64,000 nucleotides of DNA from assembly GCA_037389465.1 (NCBI GenBank), contig JAZARR010000089.1, positions 1,488,001 through 1,552,000 of the forward strand. The letters run 5' to 3'. The notes under the pieces were generated by a model. That model saw nothing but the letters and a program-made list of their open reading frames with translations. It searched no databases and was not told the origin of the DNA. The stretch comes from Baylisascaris procyonis. Its lineage: Eukaryota > Nematoda > Chromadorea > Rhabditida > Ascarididae. Shown here in pieces: positions 50,778 to 63,352 of the stretch; the stretch's first letter is position 1; each line of letters opens with the position of its first letter. Made by a program: the position numbers and the translations under genes.

Positions 50778-51995
50778 ATGAACGATCCAAATACGGTGAC
50801 CGTAATCGCATCGAAAAGTAATCGGCGGAATGAATTGTGGAAAGTGGATGCGGAAAAGATACGTCGCAAAATAAGCAAATGTCTTCGTCAATTAGGAAAG
50901 CATGACCCGGATGTTAGACCATCATTGGAGCCGACTGAGGTTAATTTTTTTTTAAAGAAATTCTTATTGCTTAAAATTTTTTTTTCTTACTTTATTTGTT
51001 GGCATTTAGCTCTTAGCAGCTATCCAACATCTAAATATCGATTATTTTCGATCTTTTTTTCTAAGCTTTGCTGAAAAAAACTCCATTCTTTTGTTTATTG
51101 ACGGGAAATTCCACTTCTACTCTATGCTTGTCTTCTTTCAAACAACAAATCATCCGTTTAATTCATCTCATTCCTATCTTCTTCCTTAGGCTTATATTTG
51201 AGGATATACGGTACTTGAATAAGGGATTAACAATCAAACCTCGAACCGGCCTAATTATTAAGTAATCGTTAGCTGAATCTGCACTTCACAACAATTGAGA
51301 TTTGAATCTCGAACATATCGATGATCCACAAAGATAATATAAAGCATGACCAACGGTGATTTTGTAACGATACGGAAATGTTTGGGTGATCAAACACCTC
51401 TAACATTATCTCTCATTCCTGCATCCATAAAAATGCTTCTTGGATGGTAGGGGATGTTTTAAGTAAGGAACTACGCCCCTTAACTAAGGGAATAGTTATA
51501 TCCAGGGCAAATGGGCATCCTATAGAACATGTTCAAACGATGTGGAGGATTGCTTAGCAAGGATCATTTATTTATTTATTTAAGTTTTTAAACTGATTAT
51601 TTGCAGTTGGGAAACGTGGAATACCCAAATGGGAATTGAAATAACCTCACCATTGCACATGGGAAATACTTCGAATGCAAAACATAAATAATTTTTTAGG
51701 TTTTAAATTTTGCACAAAGATTGCAGATTAAAAAAAAAAACGAATAATTAAAAAAAAAGAATAACATCTTGCGATATGAAAATAATTTTTCGTTGTTTTA
51801 TAACTCAAATATCCGCACATTGTTTCACTTGAATAAGCCGATTTCTTTTATTAAGTATGCATTTGCTAGCTGATGTGGTTTGATGGGAAATTTTGTCGTC
51901 TTTACTACGTTCTAATTCAAGAAATCATTCATTCCGCAGTTTCAGAGCTCTCTCTCCCTCCCTCCCTCCCTCCCTCCCTCCCTCCCTCCCTTCCT

Positions 51996-52033
<38 letters not shown>

Positions 52034-52787
52034 GTCTAACCGAATCATCACTCTGCTCTCTGCTCTCCATCTTTGTCGTTTTAACGTTTTATGCAAATGC
52101 CCATAAATAATATGAAAAGTGAAAGGGACAAGATTCGTTATGTAATAATATGGAGGCAGTCTCAAGCAAGTTTGTCACAGCATTATTCAAGCTTTATATG
52201 AGTGGGAGTGTTGTAAGCGGCTATACAAAGACGAAGAAGGAAGGGCTGTCGCACATCTTACTGTTAGAAATGAGAGGGTAGGGAATTAGAACCTTTCCTT
52301 CCTAACGTCCTTCCCACCCTTTTTCACTTCTCTTCGCCCATATCTCGTTCAGGATAGTAATTGAACTAATGAACACCAATAAATATGCTTTTCGTTTATT
52401 ATAATAAAAAAAAACCTTTATAAAAACGAAAAATTGATTATTAAATATTTATTGTTTTTCTCTATAAAAAGGTAAGTGATGAATGTTCATTTTTATGAGC
52501 ACAAATTATTTAGCATCACCTTCTAAGCATTAAATCTACAATTTAGATTCTATTCGTTGGTAATAGTAGTGCTTTGTGTGGGGTCTCATTCGATGAACTC
52601 GAGAATATTTTCATCAAATATGATGAATTATGTCATTTTATTGTATATCCGAATAAGAGGGCATATTCATTTGTGCAATTCTCATCGATCATAAACGCTC
52701 AACATGCTTATCAATCATTAAATGGTAAAGTGCCCGATGAACTTGGATCGAATGCACAACCTTTTTTCATTGCCTTTGTCGAAAACT
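50778..52787 (+). other. ALKBH8: ALKBH8 N-terminal helix and RRM domain exons
   Basis: Exon 50778-50939 encodes a Lys/Arg-rich helix (NRRNELWKVDAEKIRRKISK). Exon 52547-52787 starts ILFVGNSSALCGVSFDELEN, the RNP2-like strand and first helix, then KRAYSFVQF, an RNP1-like strand, and ends FFIAFVEN. The RRM is the tRNA-binding platform in ALKBH8. Confidence 0.93.
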
Positions 52788-55700
52788 GTAAGTTTATTTG
52801 CATGTTTATTTATTTTGTTGGTAAATGGTGGTAATATAACCCGCAGGAATGGTAAATTAGCCCATAGGTAATAATTCAACCTTTTCCGATACTATGGTGT
52901 TCATTACACCTTTACAACATTCGACATTTTCCTTTCCTACAGAAGAACCTTTTTTAAAGAATTTTTTTTAATGTAATTGGATTAGATGTTGTTTATTGTA
53001 AAATATATCTATAAAAAGAAAAAAAAAAGAATTTTTGGCGATCGGTATAATGCCTTAACTCTTCTCGTCCTTTTTGTGCACTTTTTCGGTCGCTAGGTTT
53101 CTTAGAGACAAGGTATTGGTCATGCTGTTTATATTTTCGAATAAAATACTTCATTTTTGACGAGTTTTTACTTGTTTTATGTAGTGTAAAACATCAGCGG
53201 ATTCGGTTTCTTCCTAGCTTAACGCCAGATTTCGTTCACTTGTTTCATAGTAGATCAGTGTACTGATCGTTGAACTTTAATAAGGAAGGATCATTTCTCT
53301 CAGTAAAGGAAAGACGACGATTGCAGGAAAATACTTGCAGTGTACTATTGAAATTCCTTACTGTTCTAGTTATATATGACATTTTTTTAGTGCCATCGGT
53401 GAAGAAAGAAGAACAGTCCAATCCACCGGCAGATCTACGGGTATTGAAGAATTTTATCAACAAAGATGAGGAGCAGCAACTAATGGCATCGTTGAAAGAG
53501 TGTATTTATGCAAAAAGTTTGTTGTTTTATTTCTTATTTTCTACTCTATGATTGAAATCGTTACTAGTATCCATGTCAGTGATATTCATCTCTCTAGAGG
53601 CAATATGATTATCAACGGTAGATCTTCGATGGCATTGATTTCAAGAGAATCTAATTCCGAGGATGTTATGCTGCGTATCAGGGTCGTATGGCTCTTTAAA
53701 GCTATGAGGTGCATGTTTTTTATGTTTTTTATATCGTTGCATTATTTATCAACAAGATTCGAGATCGTGAATCCAAACAATGTCATCATGTGATATCGAA
53801 AATTCTGGCATTATTCGCCACCCGTTAGTGGGTTGAAGTAATCAAAATTTTTTTAATGTCAGAAAAACTTCATTAAAATTTGTTATGTGATTTGACAATT
53901 CTAGATAAACCTTTGATTAGTGCCGTCCATGTTGGTCAATGCATCTCTCATCCTTATCAGAAGGATATCACTTCTGTTGCTATTTTAAGCTGAATTTTAG
54001 AAAAATTAATATTTAAAAACACGATTTTTTTTTCAGAAGTAGTTGATCTCAAAGCAACCACCAACAAACGTCGTTCACGATCGGTAGTTTTGAAGGATTG
54101 GCATTACTAGTCTTGTAGGAAAACTGATTCGCTTAGATATAAAATTTAGTAATGAAAGAGGTATAAAAATCGACGCCTCTTATAGGGGTTAATTTTTATA
54201 GAATTTTTGGCTCACCAGTTTGATTGCTATTAGATATCATTGCTAGACATTTTAATGAATAACGATTGCTGATTCATTAAATAGAATATTCTGAGGTGAT
54301 TTGCGTTCCGACGAGGAGACGGGTGTTTTATCAGATATTGATAGATGTCGACTAAAAAGGAAATAGGGAAAAGCGACCTTGATATTACTAATACATCCAG
54401 CATTTATTAATTTTGAGATATATTGGATGGTACTTCTTTGAAAATATCTAACTTCAATAGTATGCGACGTTAAGGTTTTATCTAAAGTTGGCAGAAGAAC
54501 GTTGATTTGCAAATACACTGCAATGTTTCTTCCGATGTAGATTCAGAATATTTTATTTCTGAATGTTGCCATTTTTTTTCAGCGAAATTGAAATCCCGAA
54601 AAGTGGTGCATTTCGGTTATAAATTCAATTACGATACAAATGAGGCGGATATACCTGCCGAAAATGCTATTCCACAATCATGCGATGTGGTTATCGATCG
54701 TATGATAGAAGCGGGTATTTTCACTGAACGACCCGACCAATTGACGGTGAATATTTACGAGCCGGGCAATGGAATTCCATCACATGTCGATTCGCATTCA
54801 CCTTTCGGAGATACGATTGTCTCTCTCAGCTTAATCTCAGGTTAGTGGATACTGATTAAGAGTTTATCTACCCTTGTATGGATCTCACAATATGGCACGA
54901 GCATATGTGAAAGCGAATAATGCGTGATTGGGAAGGCATTCAACCTTATATTAATGATTTGCTGATCCATTCAGCATTTCAACCCTACATTGGGCGGTTA
55001 TGGAAGAGAGGTTTACGCTGGGGAAAAATCGTAGCTGTTCTAACTTTTTTAGAAGAATTTATGTTCGAAGAGACATAAAACTGGACAGGAGGAACTTATT
55101 TCACAGCTTATGATTGGTTTTATTAAAGCAGAAATGAAGTACTGTGCTATATTAACAGTCGGCAGATTACCTCTTTTTCTTCGATATTTTAGGATTTTCT
55201 TGAAATTTATTTTTCCAGTGATGTGGTTATTTCTAGATTTGGTAATGGAATTTCGTGATTTTGCAAATACATCTGCGGTCTATAATGTTTTATTACCTCG
55301 TTATAGTTTAGCGGTAATGCAAGGTGAATCGAGATATCGTTGGAAGCATGGGTATAGTTTTAGTTTTTATTAATATCGCTTTCGTTTTAATGACGGTCAC
55401 CTAACCGACATTGAAATAATTGTTAAATTTTTTGCTATTATTTTTAAACCTTAAGTTTATGGCACATATTTATTATCCTCCAATAAAATCTCCCATATTA
55501 ATATAGGTTTTATTTATTTTTTGAAATTCGCAGAATTTTCTTCAAGGATCAATTCTCCATTTTGGTAGGCGACTTTACGTTCCACTTTTCAACTTTCGGC
55601 TTGTTTATCAAAAGGCGAAACTTGGATTCAAATTAATTTAGCTTAATCGAAAAAAATTTCTCGGAATTTGGCTAAATGGATCCAGTTTGGTGCTTTGATC

Positions 55701-58700
55701 AGCAGTCTATTGTGGAGCCTTTAAGTAAGCATTCTTTTAAAAATTGCTGACCCTCTTGTCAAATGCTCTGATTAAGAAAAAAAGAACTAAGACGCTTCAG
55801 TTCAAAAATTTGTGCTTAAGATTAGTGGAGTTCATTTCGAGTACTCTTGAACTAGAACCTCGCTTGCTCAACGTTGTTCTTGCCTCATTGTGCTTCGTAT
55901 TGAAATTCCAAGGTGTGTCCCTGTATTCAGTTTAGTAATTGCATTCAGCAGTTGAACGGCTATTTTGTTGATCTTTAATTTGGCATATTCTGTGGATAAA
56001 GTAAATCAGCTGATTCATAGTAGTAATCAGGTGGTCTTCGAATCGAAACTCTCAACACCAACTTGGACATTGGGCGGAAACAACATGATTCGATTGTTTT
56101 ATAATTATTGACTTTTTTCGCGAAGTCATACATGTTATTTGCTTGCTTATTTATTTTATTTACTTGTTTTCGTGCATAATTATTTTTGTGAAATTAAAAT
56201 AAACAATATGCAAAGGGCCAAACGAATGAAAGAAACGAAGGTTGGCGAGTTCTGAGTGGAGGAAGATGCTGTAAGGGAAGGGGAGAGAGGCAGGGAAGGA
56301 TGGGTTCCCTGAAGTAGGAAGGAGTAGATTTTTTGAAATATGGGCATATCGCAAAGGGAAGGAATTAAGCTCATTAGATTAGCCGTCATGGTGTTGATGA
56401 TGCAGAAAATTGAAATAATTCAGCATAGCAAAGCGGAAATACGATATAAATCCAGACAACAATCGTCTAATTCGTCGTCAGTTGAGGGTATCGTTTACGT
56501 TCCGTAAGAAATCATCACAGAAATGTCGATGCTCATTCATTGAATACTGCGATTGGGATAGAAATGGAATGATGAAAATACCATCGAACGATGAACATGG
56601 AAAACGTATCGAAGATAACTATGTGACCACTGTAAGTTGATTTATTTTATTTGTAAAAACAAGTTGATTTATTGCTGTTGTGAGGTGGTTATTATTTGAT
56701 CGTAGATAAGGGAATCTAATCGATTAAAGGCGATCAACACATCAGCACTTTGCCCTAAATTTACGATAATATTACTAATGCTAAGGATTCACCTCGGGAA
56801 GCGTTCGTTTTGGATGAGTTGACAATTTCTTTCGTTTCTTCGAATGGGGATGTTGGAATAGTTGGTTAACGTTTTTATCTATTATATTTTGCGTTTTTCA
56901 TACTTACTTTTTGCCTCTATGTATGTTTTACCTGCCTATTATATCCATTATTATCTCTAGTGGCAGATTTTTTTTTTTTACTGTGGCTAACTTTTCTATG
57001 AAGTTTTTTTTATTCGTAAATTGTTTTCATCTTTTCATTTAAAGTTTTAAAAAATATTGCGGCGAAATACTCATGATAAATTTTTGGTTGCTCATTATAT
57101 TTCTCAATTGATTTCTTTGAAAATGCATAAAAATAAATAAAGTTTATATTTACGATTCGTCTTTATTCACCGAATTCCTCAGCACAAAGGCCATAAATTT
57201 TGGTTTTTGCATTTCACTTTCACCAACAGGTCGGCAATTTACGTTTGTAATTTTTCAGTTTTTTTGAATTAAAATTGAAGAATTGTTTTAGGCATGTTGG
57301 TTGATACTTTCATGGACCACTTTTTCTACTTTTTTAATATTTTCTTAGTCCGTTTCAAATTTGCATAAATGTGATTCGATCTACAAATGTTTTTTTTTTT
57401 TTTTTTTGTTTTACGACTAATTCCCATTGGAAAGTTGTTATTTTTAACACGTCGCATTTTTTTGCAGTAGCGAAAATTTTTTTGCTGTTCGCTCATTTTT
57501 TTATTACTGCATTAATTGTCACGATTGACTTTCATTTCCATTGGGATGCCTTCCAAATTGTTTGATTCCAAAGGTGTGCCCATCTACGTGCAACACTTTC
57601 CCCCTGTGCTAGGGAGCATTTCGTGTGATGAATGATTTGACTACTGCCGTCAGTTATTCTTCATTCTGTATTTCTTCTTCTGCTTTATGAATGTTCCTAA
57701 TTGGGCATCCGATAAGTACGTAGAAAACATCTGTGTTATGAGTCCGGGTCTTATAAAACAATTTGTGTTATAAATTCGGATCTTATAATATAACTTTTGT
57801 TATAAATTCAAGTGTTATAAAATAAATGTGTTATAATTTTAGGTATACGAATCAATAGCTGAGCATTTCGATACAACACGTCACTCACGATGGGTGGCAG
57901 TTTCCGAATTTTTGAAAGAACTTCCACCCTCATCGATTCTTTTCGATGTTGGTTGTGGTAATGGAAAATATCTTGTGCGTAATGATGGGCTCATCAAGGT
58001 AAGTTCTGTTTTTTATTCACTAAGATGGTATTAGGCAATAAATGCTAAATAGAACGATATAATTTTTATATTACTCCAAATGAGTTCACCACATCTTTTC
58101 TCTTTATCCAGTGATACTCTTCCGTTCATAAAATCCAAAAATTATGTTTTTAGGGATTTGTTATGTTGTATGCTTTCATCGTTGTCTACGGAAAATTTCA
58201 GGAAAAAGTTCCATCCTCTCCCATCGTTGTTTTTTTTTAAATCATAGGGAATTTATCATTTTTTAGGGTTGTTGCCCTTCGAGGTAATGCGGTAATTTGC
58301 TAATGAGAAAAAAATTTTTTTGAATAAAAATAAGAGGAGTATGTATATATGCGGCTAAGCAATTTCAAGTCCCATATTTTCCAACTCTTCCTTTATTTAT
58401 GTTTTAAGGAGGTGACTATTAAGGATCCATTAGTCGTAATTAATAATTAATATTCTCGGATCATTTTCGGTTTTCAGATTGGTTGTGATATGTGTGAAAG
58501 TTTATGTCGGATAGCGAAAGGAAAAGGTTGCAATGTGGTACGTGCGGATGCTCTCGCACTTCCGTATCGAGATTGTACTGCCGATGCAGTTATCTCTGTT
58601 GCGGTTATCCATCATATGAGTACAGAAAAGAGAAGGTATCTTTATTTGTTTGTTTGCCTATGAGAGATTGAAATGCAATAGGACTTTCACCCTTATTACC

Positions 58701-59495
58701 TATTTAATTATTTGAACTTTTTTATGACACATATAAATTTATAAAGAGCTCATTCTGGTAGATTTTATTTGACAGGTTTTCGTATAGTTGTTCGGGGGGA
58801 GGGGGGAGGGGATAAGAGGGGTTGAGCGAATCAAGTGGGTTTAGTGGGATAGTTGCCCGTCGATCTACCCTGAACGTGGCATCTGATGCAATGCCATCAC
58901 CATCATTCCAAATTCGATAAGTAAAATTTCTTGGGTAAATGAATTTCTACTAGTAATAGGTATTAGTAATAGTAAAAGTAACGGGTAAAATAGTCATTCG
59001 TTGGTTTATAGTTGATATTGGGATTGTGCATTCGATCAGTGCTGCAATCTCTTAAGTATGTATCTGTGAAACAATGTTTCTCATCTAGAAAGGTTTATTG
59101 AATGGAATAAATTTAAGAATACGTGCAATCGAAGAATTGTTACGTGTTCTAACTATTGGTGGTCGTGGATGTATCACCGTATGGGCAATGGAACAAACAC
59201 ATAACAATATCGCTTCGGAATATCTAAAAATGCGAGGCAAAAAATGTCATGTGCAGGTTATATCTTTACTTTTATTGTTTGAAATAATCTACTTATGAAT
59301 TTGCATTTATGAGTGAATTTTATTCGTCGAAGATATATTTGAGTGGGGGGTGGTGGATGCTCGTTGTGCTTTGTGATGTTTCAACGGTGGATTTATTTAA
59401 TTTTAATTTTTGGTAGTATTGTGGATTGGGAATGTGTATATCGACGTGCATATATGGTTAATCCTAGGATCAGTATATAGGTATATTGAGGGATA

Positions 59496-59534
<39 letters not shown>

Positions 59535-60500
59535 TATATTGTGTTGCCCACTGGATCTGTATGAAGCTTCTAATAGTGAATAATGAAAGTTTATATATAT
59601 GGCATTACCTTTTGAGAATCTGAAGAAATGTAATTGTGGAAAATTGTTGAAAGCATGAATGGACATTAATAATTAAAATTTGAAAGCAATTTCGGGGTTT
59701 ATTTTTTGATAATTATGATAGTTTATTTCAGATGAACAGAAGGGATAGTAACGGTAGACTAAGAGTGCATGAAGGTCAAGATTTCACACAACAAGATATG
59801 TTGGTGCCATGGCAGAATGCAGATGGACAACGCTTCTTGAGGTGAATAAGATAATCTCCTTCTGAGCAAAATACATTCATGTTCATGATTGCAATGACTT
59901 CATGCTCAAGAGGAGGGGAGGTATGGAGGTGGGAAAAAAAAACTTGGTTGATTATTGAAATAGGGGAACCTATCGCATCATTTCGGTTGTAAAACACGGT
60001 TTTTATAAGTTGAATATTTAAGATTTTGGCTTTCTAAGATGTAATTTGGCGAACCGATTTGTTGTAAATTATATCATTTTTTCCAAATCGGATCGGATCG
60101 TTTAAATTTAAATAGCGTCCGTTGTTTAATAAATATAGCCTCTTTGCTTGGTTGCATTATTTATTATTGTTGTTTCTTTCCTGTTACTCTTTTAACTGTT
60201 ATCTTGGAAAAAAAAGCTTTAAGAGAACCTCTCGCTATTGATTTTCCTCATTTGCATAAATTTGCATAAAAATTTTGTTTAAATTGATTGATTTGCTTAG
60301 AAATTAATTATAATTTGAATCGTATTAATAATTGCTTCTATTATAAGGTGGAATTAATTTTTTGCAGATATTATCACTTATTCGTTGCTGGAGAATTAGA
60401 GGATTTATGCAGTCGGATATCGAATTGTGAAATTGAGAGATCATTATACGAGGAAGGGAATTGGATTATTATCCTTAAAAAAGGTATTCCACAGAGATAA
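50778..60500 (+). CDS. ALKBH8: ALKBH8: tRNA wobble-uridine AlkB dioxygenase/methyltransferase (complete)
   Basis: Matures the wobble uridine of certain tRNAs: the Trm9-like domain methylates carboxymethyluridine to mcm5U, and the AlkB domain hydroxylates it. Eleven phase-consistent exons: 50778-50939, 52547-52787, 53391-53501, 54583-54840, 55237-55351, 56424-56631, 57843-57998, 58478-58635, 59118-59256, 59732-59841, 60368-60500. Total 1,791 nt, 596 residues, against ~664 in human. Order: basic N-terminal helix, RRM (~55-135), AlkB (~140-325), CxC...C Zn site (~330-338), methyltransferase (~366-596). Start ATG 50778 reads MNDPNTV; a GTG-started extension is unlikely. Human loops missing here account for the shorter length. 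The 59118 acceptor is ATTTAAG, chosen because it alone restores phase and family length. Gene lies head-to-head with the COMM-domain gene. Confidence 0.95.
51948..52029. repeat. (CCCT)n/(CT)n pyrimidine tract
   Basis: An uninterrupted polypyrimidine run (CTCC repeats, then CT repeats) in ALKBH8 intron 1. Confidence 0.98.
53391..56631 (+). other. ALKBH8: ALKBH8 AlkB 2-oxoglutarate/Fe(II) domain and Zn-binding cysteines
   Basis: Exons 53391-53501, 54583-54840, 55237-55351 and 56424-56631. Iron ligands are visible: H-V-D in IPSHVDSHSPFGD (residues ~239 and 241) and the distal H in GESRYRWKHG (~295). 2-oxoglutarate-binding arginines are in RQLRVSFTFRKK (~317 and 323). Conserved blocks: VVHFGYKFNYDTN, YEPGNGIPSH, IVSLSLISDLVMEF, LLPRYSLAVM. 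KCRCSFIEYC supplies the CxC and C of the zinc site. The catalytic set is complete, so activity is expected. Confidence 0.94.
57843..60500 (+). other. ALKBH8: ALKBH8 Trm9-type SAM-dependent methyltransferase domain
   Basis: Exons 57843-57998, 58478-58635, 59118-59256, 59732-59841 and 60368-60500. SAM motif I is FDVGCGNGKY (~399-408); then IGCDMCESL, VVRADALALPYRDCTADAVI (motif with acidic D), SVAVIHHMSTEKRRIRAIEE, VLTIGGRGCITVWAMEQ, QDMLVPW, and the C-terminal YYHLFVAGELEDLC...EEGNWIIILKKG. All Trm9 hallmarks are kept, including the QD-VPWH-like block (here VPWQ). The variable loop between WAMEQ and QDMLVPW is much shorter than in human. Confidence 0.95.
59497..59532. repeat. (TA)n microsatellite
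   Basis: TA repeat in ALKBH8 intron 9, flanked on both sides by ATAGGTATATTG. Confidence 0.97.
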
Positions 60501-60768
60501 TTGTATTTTCATATTGTATGAGATGGTTGTTTTTGAATCTGACGATTGCGTATTAGCCGAAATTCGATCTGCTCGTTCATTTAAGGGACTTAAATCTTAA
60601 TTTTTTAACTTAAAGCTCATTTAAGGAATTTAAATTCTGTTTTACTGGCCATTTCCGGTTTTAAAGGTCAGATGGTTCGATTTAGATCATAACTTTCGTA
60701 TTTTTCATTAATCATTTTAGATGTGCGTCACAATTCGTTGATAAATAAATTGATTTTACTTACTATAG

Positions 60769-63352
60769 GCAGATGGTAAGTCAGGTGCATTTAACTTCGG
60801 TAAGGAGCCTAGCATATTGAGCTGCACCTTTCAAGGTTTAGTGCTTAAAAAGTGCTTCATTGGTGAACAACATCGATTATTTATTTTATCTACCAGTGGC
60901 GCATAGTATGAGATTTGCAAACTATCATTTAGTTCTCGAAATATAAGCAGTGTTATTCTTCTTTTATTATAATTGTGGTACGTGTTGTGTACAAGAAGCT
61001 ATAAAATAGAGGAGTGGAGGGGGGGGGGGTGGGAAGGGGGAACTGCAACAAGCACCATTCACTAGTGCTTATGCTTGTTGCCTAGTTATCTTTTCTAGTT
61101 CCATCATATAGGAGTATGTTCGCCTTTTTTGTTTTTGGTTGCAATTTATGAAGTATTTTCTTCATTCATAATATTTTTTTATTGAAATAACAAATAGGAA
61201 AGTCGTTATTTTTTTTTAAAGTTTTCCTTCACTCATATAATTTCCCCCTTTTTTAATCTTTGATCTTTGCTTTATGGTCATTCAATAATTGCAGTTTCGT
61301 CGTCACACAACGCGTGATTATTGTTGTGTTGATATCAAGAATTATTCATTTCATATAGTCGTTGAGCAGATCAATTCTGAGCAAGGTAAAAGCCCCAATA
61401 ATTTAAAATTCAATTTTTTTAAAATTTTTTAAAATTTATTTAAGATTAAAATTTAAATAGGGGCGATATTGATCCTTTTTTGTGGGTGGTATTTGGTCGC
61501 CATATATGCGAATGTGATACAATGCTATCGTTAGAAGCATGCAGAAATGTTTTGATAGATGGGTTTTATTGCATCGAATTGATATCCTAATGCATTTATT
61601 CAAAGGTTATGGGGATTGCTAGCATGAAAGATTTGAATGTTTAGATCACAACATAGATAGCTTTAAGAGTACTATGTTGTCAATTTTGAGGTGTTTATTT
61701 CTTATATGGGGATGTAGTTAAATATGAATGCATTATTCCAATCTTCATCAGTGACCCATTTGCGGAACTTCGCAAAACTGTTATATAATTCAGGATTCAA
61801 TGCATTGCGCCTCGAAACCACAACTTTTTTGGTATCTAACGAATTGTTTCATCCTTTGGCGGTTTTGAGCTTCCATGATATTTTCGAATGTAACATGTAG
61901 CCGATGGATTTTTTTTTTTCTGAGTATGAACCATCGAAGAACTTCGAGATTTACTATCTACATCTTTGAATATCGAATATTGGTTCTGAGGGAAAGTACC
62001 TCAGGAAACTTAAATTATTAGACGTCATTTCTATAACCGGGTCGTATGAATTGAACAATATTAAGCTTACCAATAAATTGTGGTTACTCAAAGTCGGTTT
62101 CGATGTGTTTTGGCGTTTATCGGTATTTCTAATTTGTGTTTATTTGCTTGTTTATATAGTCTCTGCAGTGGTTTTATTTATTGTTGTATTGTTGATTTTT
62201 AAGTTATATTCGATTATATGATTATTAATGCTCAATGAGAATATCCCAACGATTACGCACCTGGGTTATATTTTGATGGTTTTGGTGTTAATTTGGGGGG
62301 GGGGGAAGTAGGCCGTTTCGTGTAGTTCACTGTTTATGGTACTTTAGAGTGATGTCATCCTATACTGAAATTACTGGTTGAGGCAGTGCAGTAAATTGAA
62401 TGGTATTGTGATTGTAGCTAGCGTGCAGCCTGAATCAGTGGTACTTGCAGAAAACGAGGAGGTGGTGGAGTTTTTTTGGAACTTCTTATAGGCTGCTGGT
62501 CGTAAAATTGGATACCCGAATATTATTAGTCCATCCCTATTATTCATTTGTTTCACAGTGTTTGCAGTTCTTGTTGTATTCATGTGTGAACGCTCATCGG
62601 CGCATTGTTCGAATAGGGTCATTAATAAACCGGTTACTGTAATGAGGCTATTTGATTGGCTTTTATACGTTGTATCTTATTGTGATAACGTTCAATATCT
62701 ATGCTTATAAGAGAGAAATTCTTTTTACTATGATTTTATCATTGCCATTTTTGTGTTGGATAAATTAGTCGGTTTTAAAACCTTTGGTACAGCGCATCTT
62801 CACTCGTTTTTTTTTTGAGATTTAAATACTGCAAAAAAAAAATCTTTAAGTTTAAAATAACAGCCGAAAAGTTATCTTCAGTCACTGTCCTTCGTTGAGA
62901 CATAGGTTTAACTCTAAACTATACGATTCAATTTTAACCGTAGGGGTTTTCTGGGAAAGAACTCTATGCTATTCTTTAGAAAAATACGGGCATCTTTCAG
63001 GTTTTTATAGTAAAGCGAGGTCGGTTGTGAGGTACAACTTTCTAGATATTTGCAGAAATTTTCAGGTTGGAATATTGTTTAGTTCAGTCATTTCGGTCGT
63101 TGTTCTAGAGGCACCATTTAGAAATTTCCCGTTGATGTGAATAGATATAAGGTTGGAGGATTTGTAATCCAGCTTAACCAATAGCACATTTACAAATCTT
63201 TAGATATGCTGGTGGCGATCGTTACCTTTGAAGTATATTAATAGCGAAAATTAAAGCACCTTCAACGATCATATCAATTTCAATAGTTGCATTGTTATGT
63301 AGTTTTAGAATGACGCAAAATATAGGATCCCACCTGAATATCCGGCTGTCAG
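60769..63352 (+). CDS. Unrecognised gene downstream of ALKBH8 (3' partial)
   Basis: Candidate exons: GCAGATG at 60769-60775 flanked by TACTATAG and GTAAGT; 61295-61385 (TTGCAG acceptor; FRRHTTRDYCCVDIKNYSFH then IVVEQINSEQ); 62418-62461 (GATTGTAG acceptor; ASVQPESVVLAENEE); and 63309-63352 (GTTTTAG acceptor, perfect CAG|GTAAGT donor; NDAKYRIPPEYPAV). Phases agree at each join (0, 1, 0, ending 2). The model begins with an ATG that ends its own tiny exon and runs past the window end. No family recognised. A longer reading of the third exon ends VVEFFWNFL-stop at 62489 and would give a 55-residue protein instead. The 0.27-kb gap to ALKBH8 on the same strand is compatible with a nematode operon. 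Confidence 0.4.

Noticed and set aside
51929..52165. Arg/Glu- or Ser/Leu/Pro-repeat proteins
   Set aside because: Products of the CCCT/CT microsatellite read in either direction inside ALKBH8 intron 1.
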